From a virus, in the IMG/VR virus record IMGVR_UViG_3300029265_000290, positions 1 to 48,515 of that record: a DNA stretch of 48,515 nucleotides. One strand, 5' to 3'. Below the pieces are notes generated by a model that was not told the origin of the DNA, did not search any database, and saw nothing but the letters and a program-made list of their open reading frames with translations. The translations under genes and the position numbers were made by a program. The first letter of the stretch is position 1. Each line of letters opens with the position of its first letter. Below are positions 6,769-13,444 of this stretch, one piece after another.

Positions 6769-9288
6769 ATGGCTGATAACATAGAATTTCTATCCCCGGT
6801 AAGTATTGCAAAAACATTATTTGTAAACGAACGGGAGGTAGGGAGTAATGCTTTCACAAGTACGCTAATACCAACTAACAATTCACAACTAATTAACGGT
6901 GCAGGATATATAACTGCTGCATCGTTACCTGAAGGAGATATCACATCGGTAACTGCAGAGGGTGGATTGACAGGTGGTGGTTCAAGTGGTGGTGTTACAG
7001 TAGGAGTACAATACCTAGGAGAAAAAAATATAATTAATGCAGCAATTCAAAACAATACTCAAATTGACTTAAAGGATTTAATTTTATATAAGGACAATAC
7101 TACAGATACTGTTTTTAGTTGTAGAGTTACTGACCTTTTATCACAGGGTGGATATATAACAAGTGTAGTTGCAGGAACAGGAATGACCGGTGGTGGTACA
7201 AGTGGAGCAGTTACATTAAATGTTATTGGTGGTTCAGGAATTGATGTGTTTGCAGACGAGATTAGGGTAGATTCCACAGTAGTAAGAACATCAGGTCAAC
7301 AAACTCTTGGTGGTGCAAAAACATTCAGTTCAGTTCCTGTAGTGGGAACGATAGCAACTGCAAATGATTCAACCTCAGCAGCTTCAACTGCTTGGGTAAA
7401 AAATCAAGGGTATATAACATCAACACCGGGTGGAGACATCACGGGAGTAACGGCAGGAAGTGGATTAGGTGGAGGTGGAACTTCAGGAACAGTTACATTA
7501 ACAAATACTGATAAGGGTTCTACGCAAAATATGTTTAAAAACATTAAAGCGTCAGGAAATAAAGAGCAGGTTGTAGCAAGTGTTAACGATGATACAGTAA
7601 CTTTTAGTGGACTAGGTTCAATAGTTGTAACAACAATACCTGACTCGAAAACAATAAGTATTAGCAGTAGGTTTCAAGACTTAGTATTATCAGGTACACA
7701 ATTAACTCTTACTGATGGTAACACAATTACGTTACCAACATCAACAGGTCCAAAAGGTGACCAAGGTATACAGGGTATACAAGGTATCCAAGGAGATACA
7801 GGTACTACCGGAGCAAGGGGAGCAACAGGTTCTAAAGGAGACCAAGGTCTTCAGGGAATTCAAGGTGTCATAGGAGATACAGGATTAACGGGAGCAAAAG
7901 GTAATCCGGGTATTCAAGGAACAACAGGTGCTAAAGGAAACACAGGTATCCAAGGTATAAGAGGTGTTACGGGTACTGCAGGAACCAATGGAGCAAAGGG
8001 TGATACCGGAGCACAAGGGGGGACAGGAGCAAAGGGTGACCAAGGTCTTAAAGGAGTACAAGGAATACAAGGAGACATCGGTTTAACGGGTTCTAAGGGG
8101 TCTACAGGAAATGCCGGTACAAATGGTACAAATGGAGCAAGGGGTTTAACAGGAGCCAAGGGAGACCAAGGTGGAACAGGAGCAACAGGTGGACAGGGTA
8201 TCCAAGGTATAAGAGGTATAACAGGAAATACAGGAGGAACAGGTGGAACCGGTGCTAAGGGAGACCAAGGTCTTAAAGGTATACAGGGTATCCAAGGAGA
8301 CACAGGAAATACAGGAGCCAAAGGTAGTACGGGTAACGCAGGAACTAATGGTGCTAAGGGAGACCAAGGAATTCAAGGTATCCAAGGTGGAACCGGTGCT
8401 AAGGGTAATGCCGGAACCAACGGAACCAACGGTGCTAAAGGTGATAAAGGATTAACCGGAAATACAGGTGCAGCCGGAGGAACGGGTGGACAAGGTATTC
8501 AAGGTATAAGAGGATTAACCGGTCTTACAGGTGGAACAGGAGCAAAAGGTGTCCAAGGAATTCAAGGACTTACAGGAACCGCAGGTTCTAATGGAGCAAA
8601 GGGAGATACCGGAGCACAGGGAGGAAAAGGAGACCAAGGAGGACAAGGAATCAGAGGAGCAACAGGAACTACAGGTGGAACAGGAGCGACAGGAGGACAA
8701 GGAATACAAGGTATAAGAGGTCTTACAGGAACTGCAGGAACTAATGGTTCTAATGGTGCTAAAGGTGATAAAGGTGCAACAGGTATACAAGGTATACAAG
8801 GTGGAACAGGAGCAACCGGTGGTCAAGGAATACAAGGACTTACAGGAAAAGCCGGAATTAACGGTGCAGCAGGTGCTCGTGGAGCAACAGGTTCACAAGG
8901 TGGACAAGGTATTCAAGGTACGACAGGAGCGAAAGGAAACCCCGGAACAAATGGAACTAACGGTGCTAAAGGTGCAACAGGTAACACAGGTAATGCAGGG
9001 TCTAATGGTGCTCAAGGTATACAAGGGATAAAAGGAAACACAGGAACTGCAGGAAGTAATGGAAGTCCGGGAGCGACAGGTTCTAGAGGTGCTACAGGTA
9101 GTCAAGGTAATCCGGGAACAAACGGAACAAATGCAACTGCTTTCCCTGTAAGTATTGATGGAGGAAAAGAAAGTACAATTACATCGATGTCTGTAAATAC
9201 TAAATCGAGGAATCCTTTTGCTACAGTAACCCTAGCAAACGGACAATCATTTATGTTAGAAGTATTAACTCTTTTTGAAGGTAAGTAA
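6769..9288 (+). CDS. Collagen-like tail fibre
   Basis: An 839-residue fibre. Residues 1-325 are beta-rich and contain three copies of the 'GDIT.VTAG.GL.GGGTSG.VTL' module shared with the 750-residue fibre. Residues 327-787 are about 153 uninterrupted G-X-Y triplets, which in phage fibres form a collagen triple helix as a long rigid stalk. The last about 50 residues (NATAFPVSIDGG, then a tail ending LTLFEGK) are a small C-terminal cap that may nucleate trimerisation. Proline is rare in the triplets; Thr, Gln, Ile, Lys and Ala fill X and Y. Strong repetition in the DNA would allow length change. The role is probably adhesion to host or particles. Confidence 0.82.
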   Translation: MADNIEFLSPVSIAKTLFVNEREVGSNAFTSTLIPTNNSQLINGAGYITAASLPEGDITSVTAEGGLTGGGSSGGVTVGVQYLGEKNIINAAIQNNTQIDLKDLILYKDNTTDTVFSCRVTDLLSQGGYITSVVAGTGMTGGGTSGAVTLNVIGGSGIDVFADEIRVDSTVVRTSGQQTLGGAKTFSSVPVVGTIATANDSTSAASTAWVKNQGYITSTPGGDITGVTAGSGLGGGGTSGTVTLTNTDKGSTQNMFKNIKASGNKEQVVASVNDDTVTFSGLGSIVVTTIPDSKTISISSRFQDLVLSGTQLTLTDGNTITLPTSTGPKGDQGIQGIQGIQGDTGTTGARGATGSKGDQGLQGIQGVIGDTGLTGAKGNPGIQGTTGAKGNTGIQGIRGVTGTAGTNGAKGDTGAQGGTGAKGDQGLKGVQGIQGDIGLTGSKGSTGNAGTNGTNGARGLTGAKGDQGGTGATGGQGIQGIRGITGNTGGTGGTGAKGDQGLKGIQGIQGDTGNTGAKGSTGNAGTNGAKGDQGIQGIQGGTGAKGNAGTNGTNGAKGDKGLTGNTGAAGGTGGQGIQGIRGLTGLTGGTGAKGVQGIQGLTGTAGSNGAKGDTGAQGGKGDQGGQGIRGATGTTGGTGATGGQGIQGIRGLTGTAGTNGSNGAKGDKGATGIQGIQGGTGATGGQGIQGLTGKAGINGAAGARGATGSQGGQGIQGTTGAKGNPGTNGTNGAKGATGNTGNAGSNGAQGIQGIKGNTGTAGSNGSPGATGSRGATGSQGNPGTNGTNATAFPVSIDGGKESTITSMSVNTKSRNPFATVTLANGQSFMLEVLTLFEGK
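7747..9133 (+). repeat. Collagen-like GGN-NNN-NNN repeat tract
   Basis: About 1.39 kb of nine-base periodic sequence coding the G-X-Y triplets of the fibre. Larger units recur, such as the coding for GIQGIQG, GAKGDQG, GTNGAKG and GGQGIQGIRG, often with near-identical DNA (for example GGTATCCAAGG and GGTATACAAGG). Such tracts are prone to slippage and unequal recombination. The periodicity also creates long open frames on the opposite strand and in other frames, which I regard as artefacts. Confidence 0.85.
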
Positions 9289-9304
9289 TAATTAACTACC
9301 TTTG
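9274..9304 (+). promoter_or_regulatory. Bacteroidota promoter (TTTG -19 bp- TACCTTTG)
   Basis: TTTG at 9274-9277, a 19-base spacer and TACCTTTG at 9297-9304 make a full match to the -33/-7 Bacteroidota promoter. The -33 box lies inside the end of the collagen-fibre gene and the -7 box in the short gap before the gene at 9338. Of the eight family members this has one of the best two-part matches. Confidence 0.65.
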
Positions 9305-9337
9305 TTATATATAAATTAAATTAAATAAAATATCAAA

Positions 9338-9622
9338 ATGAAGAAAGCAATTAAAAAAGAAGTAAAGAAAGTAACACTTACCAAAATTGAATTGACAAAA
9401 GTTCAGTCAATGCTAAATGCATTCAATCAATTGAAAATGCAATTAGGAGATATTGAGTTATCAAAAAGTGTTGTAATCGAAAACATTAATAAATTGAAAT
9501 CAGATTATGCTGAAGTTGAAAAAGATTTAGCTAAGGTATATGGTGCAGATGCTCAAATTGATGTTAAGACAGGAGACGTTATTCAGGTTCCTAAAGAAGC
9601 AAAACTAGAAAAAATAAAGTAA
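9338..9622 (+). CDS. Small coiled-coil protein
   Basis: A 94-residue, Lys/Glu-rich protein. Residues 12-70 have heptad-like leucine/isoleucine spacing (LTKIELTKVQSMLNAFNQLK, LGDIELSKS) consistent with a coiled coil. The end is AQIDVKTGDVIQVPKEAK. Short coiled-coil proteins ending in a 'YG....IDV.TGE.I' strand are common near tail genes of marine phages, with no defined function. Its stop overlaps the next start (TAATG), linking it to the second MARISTY protein. It could be a structural or assembly cofactor; that is inference. Confidence 0.65.
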   Translation: MKKAIKKEVKKVTLTKIELTKVQSMLNAFNQLKMQLGDIELSKSVVIENINKLKSDYAEVEKDLAKVYGADAQIDVKTGDVIQVPKEAKLEKIK

Positions 9623-10080
9623 TGGCAAGAATAAGTACATATCAAATAGATAGTGCACCAACAATAGCTGACAAGTTAATTGGTACAGAAGTAGATTCAG
9701 ATGGTTTGGATATTACTAAAAATTATACTATTGGAGATATACTTAATTTAAAGTCATTTGCTACAGGAGCACCTGTAGTTGTCGCTGCTAAATCCGGTGG
9801 GAATCAAGATGTTGTTCAATACGGAAATATATATACTATAAGTTGGACAGGTGGAGCAGGTTTTTCTAAACTTAATTTACCAAAAGCAGGTTCTATTCCT
9901 TATAGAAAAATTATATTTAGTGCAGACGGAACTATAAGTGCTACTCAAACAATATCCTTAAGGGCAAACGGTACTGAAACTATAAACGGTGCTGCTACCA
10001 AGACTATAAATTCTGCGTATGCTAGCTTATCTGTTTGGTCTGACGGAACAAATTGGAGAATCATACAGGAAATATCTTAA
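9622..10080 (+). CDS. Second 'MARISTY' fibre-adaptor protein
   Basis: A 152-residue protein whose first about 40 residues (MARISTYQIDSAPTIADKLI, GTEV and TKNY) closely parallel the first 40 of the 246-residue fibre at 3728. The two are paralogues or share a swapped module. The rest is a compact beta domain (GGNQDVVQYGNIYTISWTGG, ending NWRIIQEIS) unlike the end of its relative. The pair flank the two large fibres, so they may bind the same site on the tail or baseplate and present alternative tips. It is translationally coupled to the coiled-coil gene upstream. Confidence 0.6.
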   Translation: MARISTYQIDSAPTIADKLIGTEVDSDGLDITKNYTIGDILNLKSFATGAPVVVAAKSGGNQDVVQYGNIYTISWTGGAGFSKLNLPKAGSIPYRKIIFSADGTISATQTISLRANGTETINGAATKTINSAYASLSVWSDGTNWRIIQEIS

Positions 10081-10084
10081 TAAA

Positions 10085-10303
10085 ATGGACATAAGAAAAA
10101 TTTCAGTAGGTCCGGATTATAAGTCAGGTGCGATGCACTATCTTGTAGGACAGGACATACTGAATGGAAACTTTCACATTCATTTAATACGAAAAGAAGA
10201 ATCTTCGATTTGTATTTATATTCAACAAAAGGATGAAATATTATTGTGGAAAGAATTCAACTCTACTATGCCTATATCAATTGAATATAACATAAATTTT
10301 TAG
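10085..10303 (+). CDS. Conserved-looking hypothetical protein (72 aa)
   Basis: A 72-residue protein beginning MDIRKISVGPDYKSGAMHYL and ending in LLWKEFNSTMPISIEYNINF. I chose the ATG at 10085, four bases after the previous stop. An in-frame upstream start at 10019 lies wholly inside the preceding gene. The 'ISVGPDYK.AMHY..GQ' and 'LWKEF...MP...EYNI' patterns look familiar from environmental phage genomes next to terminase genes, but have no assigned function. The protein is probably a single small beta domain. Confidence 0.65.
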   Translation: MDIRKISVGPDYKSGAMHYLVGQDILNGNFHIHLIRKEESSICIYIQQKDEILLWKEFNSTMPISIEYNINF

Positions 10304-10320
10304 CAGTCATAAACTAAGTT

Positions 10321-10884
10321 ATGAAATCACCATTTGCGTTTATTGTTAAACCTGTAAAAGGTAAGAGATATAATAACACGAAAGAAATAGGAGGTATTGA
10401 ATTCATTATCAGTACTTCACAGGAAGACCACAAATTTTCAAACAGAGAAGCTGAAGTAATAGAACTACCATTAGGATATAAAGGTCCTATAGAAGTAGGG
10501 AATACTCTCTTGGTACATCACAATGTTTTCAAGTATTATAATAATATGAAAGGAAAACAAGTAAGTGGTAGAAGCTTTTTTAAAGACAACTTATTTTTTG
10601 TAGAGGACGAACAGTTTTATATGTATAAAAACATAGACGGTTGGAATGCACACGATAAAAATTGTTTTATTAAACCTGTTGATGTTGAAGAGTCCTATAT
10701 TTTTAAACCAATCTCTAACGAACCTTTAGTAGGAGAGATGGTATATCCAAATAAGTATTTGTCTAGCTATGGAATTAGCAAAGGCGATAGGGTTTCTTTT
10801 CAACCTGAAAGCGAGTACGAGTTTAACGTAGACGGTGAAGTTCTATATCGAATCTTTGACCATCAGATTACCTTAGCGTTATGA
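10321..10884 (+). CDS. Possible GroES-like (co-chaperonin fold) protein
   Basis: A 187-residue beta-rich protein that looks like two related halves. The first has EAEVIELPLGYKGPIEVGNT then LLVHHNVFKYY. The second has ISKGDRVSFQPESEYEFNVD and GEVLYRIFDHQITL. The 'GD.V.F.P.SEYEF..DGE.LYR' and 'VGNTLLVHH' patterns recall GroES/Hsp10 chains and phage-coded versions such as T4 gp31, which adapt host GroEL for folding capsid protein. Placement just before terminase and capsid genes fits. The duplication is longer than a normal 95-residue GroES, and the mobile loop is not obvious, so function is uncertain. Confidence 0.5.
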   Translation: MKSPFAFIVKPVKGKRYNNTKEIGGIEFIISTSQEDHKFSNREAEVIELPLGYKGPIEVGNTLLVHHNVFKYYNNMKGKQVSGRSFFKDNLFFVEDEQFYMYKNIDGWNAHDKNCFIKPVDVEESYIFKPISNEPLVGEMVYPNKYLSSYGISKGDRVSFQPESEYEFNVDGEVLYRIFDHQITLAL

Positions 10885-11048
10885 GTCGAGAATGGGATTG
10901 GATGGAGGACGAAGACCATAAAGATATTCCATTAAAAAAAATGAAACGATTTAAAAATGAACTCAAAAGAAATAAAATTAAAAATAATAGAAGCAGGTTA
11001 CAAGGCGGTGGAACAACTAATAAAGGTTTCGAAGGAAGCGATTATTAA
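10881..11048 (+). CDS. Small charged protein overlapping the terminase small subunit
   Basis: A 55-residue ORF starting in an ATGA overlap with the gene before. It begins MSREWDWMEDEDHKDIPLKK and continues into a basic stretch (KRFKNELKRNKIKNNRSRL). The last 92 bases overlap the next gene in another frame. The coupled start and the acidic-then-basic composition argue that at least the first half is real. Function is unknown. Confidence 0.5.
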   Translation: MSREWDWMEDEDHKDIPLKKMKRFKNELKRNKIKNNRSRLQGGGTTNKGFEGSDY

Positions 11049-11238
11049 ACACGACCCTGAAGATGCTTTATCTGCAGATAGATTAAAGAATGCAGCAGCT
11101 ACTAAAAAGTTAGCAATCTTTGATGCGTTTGAAATTTTAAACAGAATAGAAACCGAGAAAGAAGCACTAGACGCTATAGATAACGGACCAAATAGAACTG
11201 ATACCAAACAAGGATTTGCAGAAAGAAACTCAAAATAA
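10957..11238 (+). CDS. Putative terminase small subunit
   Basis: A 93-residue helical protein (IEAGYKAVEQLIKVSKEAII, then ALSADRLKNAAATKKLAIFD, AFEILNRIETEK). It lies directly before and overlaps the large terminase by 23 bases, the usual place for the DNA-recognition subunit. The pattern 'EDAL.ADRLK.AA..KKLAIFDAF.IL.RIE' is one I associate with small proteins preceding TerL in similar phages. It is shorter than most small terminases and no clear helix-turn-helix is visible, so the call rests mainly on position. Confidence 0.45.
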   Translation: MNSKEIKLKIIEAGYKAVEQLIKVSKEAIIKHDPEDALSADRLKNAAATKKLAIFDAFEILNRIETEKEALDAIDNGPNRTDTKQGFAERNSK

Positions 11239-13444
11239 TCTATATACATTACTTAGTGATGTTGTACCGAAGAATGTTCTGACAACTAAGAACAAAGCTA
11301 GGTCTTGGGAGTACGGAGTTAACGAAAAATATAACATTATTGTTATATCTAAAGACGGTACGATTGGCGATGTTGTTTCAATACAAGGACTTAGAATTGC
11401 ATTACCTGCAACTCCTAAAGATTGTTTTAAAAGAGATGAGTCTAAGCCTAATCAGTATTGGGAAAGAAAAGATATACCAAAACCTTTATCGAAAATTCAA
11501 TCTATATTTCAATGGAATGATATGGCTACTGAATTTAAAAATCAATGGGTAGATTATGTTGAAAATGAATTTGTAAAAAGAGAAAGAGGAACGTGGTTTT
11601 ATTCTAATGGAATTAAAACTTATATTACAGGTTCTCATTTTATGTATCTTCAATGGACTAAAATAGATATTGGTTATCCTGATTTTAGAGAAGCAAATAG
11701 AATACTATATATTTTTTGGGAAGCTTGTAAAGCTGATAAGAGGAGTTTTGGAATGGACTATTTAAAAATTAGACGTTCAGGATTTTCTTATATGGGTAGT
11801 GAGGAATGTGCCAATACAGGTACAATATCTAAAGATGCAAGAATAGGTATATTATCTAAGACAGGGGGTGATGCAAAGAAAATGTTTACAGACAAAGTTG
11901 TTCCTATTGCAAATAATTATCCTTTCTTTTTTAAACCTATTCAGGATGGTATGGATAAACCAAAAACTGAATTAGCTTTTAGAATTCCTGCATCTAAGAT
12001 TACTAAAAAAAATATGTTTGATTCTACAGACGATGAGTTGTATGGATTAGATACTACAATTGATTGGAAAAATACAGATGATAACAGTTATGATGGTGAG
12101 AAATTACTATTATTAATTCACGATGAGAGTGGTAAATGGATTAAGCCAAATAATATATTAAATAATTGGAGAGTTACTAAGACTTGTTTAAGATTAGGTT
12201 CAAAAATTATAGGTAAATGTATGATGGGTTCTACTTCAAATGCCTTGTCTAAGGGTGGAGATAACTTTAAAAAATTATACGAAGACTCTAATGTGTTTGA
12301 TAGAAATGCAAACGGTCAAACTAAAAGTGGTTTGTATAGTTTGTTTATTCCTATGGAATGGAATATGGAAGGATTTATTGATAGGTTCGGTATGCCTGTT
12401 TTTCATACACCAAGTAAACCTGTATTAGGAATTGATGATGAGATGATACATAAAGGTGCTATTAACTATTGGCAGGATGAGGTTGATTCTTTAAAGAATG
12501 ACCCTGATGCATTAAACGAATTCTATAGACAGTTTCCTAGAACAGAGTCTCACGCATTTAGAGATGAAAGTAAACAATCAATATTTAATTTAACAAAAAT
12601 ATATCAGCAAATAGATTATAACGATTCAATTATATTAGACCATCACGTTACTCGTGGTAGTTTTAGTTGGAAGAATGGTATAAAAGATAGTGAGGTTTTA
12701 TTTAGTCCTGATACTAGAGGTAGATTTTATGTATCTTGGACTCCTGAGAAAGGAATGCAAAATAGAATTGAAACTAGGAATGGAATTAAACATCCGGGTA
12801 ATAAACATTTAGGTGCTTTTGGTTGTGATAGTTATGATATATCAGGAGTTGTTGGCGGTGGTGGTTCCAATGGAGCACTTCACGGTAAGACAATGTTTCA
12901 TATGGATAACGCTCCGACTAATGAATTCTTTTTAGAATACATCGCAAGACCACAGACTGCTGAAATATTTTTTGAAGATGTTTTAAAAGCTTGTGTGTTT
13001 TTTGGAATGCCTATATTAATAGAGAATAACAAACCTAGACTACTTTATCATTTTAAGAATAGAGGGTATAGAGGATTCTGTATGAATAGACCTGATAAAC
13101 ATTATACAAAACTTTCTAAGACTGAAAGAGAATTAGGAGGAATGCCAAATTCAAGTGAAGATGTTAAGCAAGCACACGCTTCTGCAATTGAATCTTATAT
13201 CGATGAGCATATAGGTTTTAAAACTGAAGAAGAGATGGGAGATTGTGTCTTTACTAGAACATTAGAAGATTGGGCAAAATTTGATATTAACAATAGAACC
13301 AAGTTTGATGCAAGTATATCATCAGGGTTAGCTATAATGGCAACACAAAAACATCTCTATACACCTGTGAAAAAAGTTTCAAAAATAAAGGTTAACTTTG
13401 CAAGGTATAGTAACAAGGGTACACAAAGCGAAATTATTAGATGA
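11216..13444 (+). CDS. terL: Terminase large subunit (packaging ATPase-nuclease)
   Basis: A 742-residue protein that pumps DNA into the procapsid and cuts it. The ATPase half has a degenerate Walker A at residues 186-191 (RRSGFS, within LKIRRSGFSYMGSEE) and a Walker B LLLLIHDESG with D303-E304. The nuclease half contains GAFGCDSYD with D538 and LIENN with E603, fitting an RNase H-like metal site. The sequence character recalls crAss-like and related Bacteroidota phage TerL. No ATG exists in frame near the start. The best start is TTG at 11216, 23 bases inside the preceding gene with AAGGA just before it; this start is unusual. The stop overlaps the portal start as ATGA. Confidence 0.87.
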   Translation: MQKETQNNLYTLLSDVVPKNVLTTKNKARSWEYGVNEKYNIIVISKDGTIGDVVSIQGLRIALPATPKDCFKRDESKPNQYWERKDIPKPLSKIQSIFQWNDMATEFKNQWVDYVENEFVKRERGTWFYSNGIKTYITGSHFMYLQWTKIDIGYPDFREANRILYIFWEACKADKRSFGMDYLKIRRSGFSYMGSEECANTGTISKDARIGILSKTGGDAKKMFTDKVVPIANNYPFFFKPIQDGMDKPKTELAFRIPASKITKKNMFDSTDDELYGLDTTIDWKNTDDNSYDGEKLLLLIHDESGKWIKPNNILNNWRVTKTCLRLGSKIIGKCMMGSTSNALSKGGDNFKKLYEDSNVFDRNANGQTKSGLYSLFIPMEWNMEGFIDRFGMPVFHTPSKPVLGIDDEMIHKGAINYWQDEVDSLKNDPDALNEFYRQFPRTESHAFRDESKQSIFNLTKIYQQIDYNDSIILDHHVTRGSFSWKNGIKDSEVLFSPDTRGRFYVSWTPEKGMQNRIETRNGIKHPGNKHLGAFGCDSYDISGVVGGGGSNGALHGKTMFHMDNAPTNEFFLEYIARPQTAEIFFEDVLKACVFFGMPILIENNKPRLLYHFKNRGYRGFCMNRPDKHYTKLSKTERELGGMPNSSEDVKQAHASAIESYIDEHIGFKTEEEMGDCVFTRTLEDWAKFDINNRTKFDASISSGLAIMATQKHLYTPVKKVSKIKVNFARYSNKGTQSEIIR

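Noticed and set aside
7885-9105. Several open frames of 60-135 codons on both strands over the collagen tract.
   Set aside because: They come from the nine-base periodicity of the G-X-Y coding DNA, have extreme low-complexity composition (Ser/Thr/Cys or Pro/Val) and lie wholly inside a clear fibre gene.
10019-10084. A longer start for the 72-residue protein.
   Set aside because: It lies inside the end of the preceding gene; the ATG at 10085 directly follows that gene's stop and starts the recognisable sequence.
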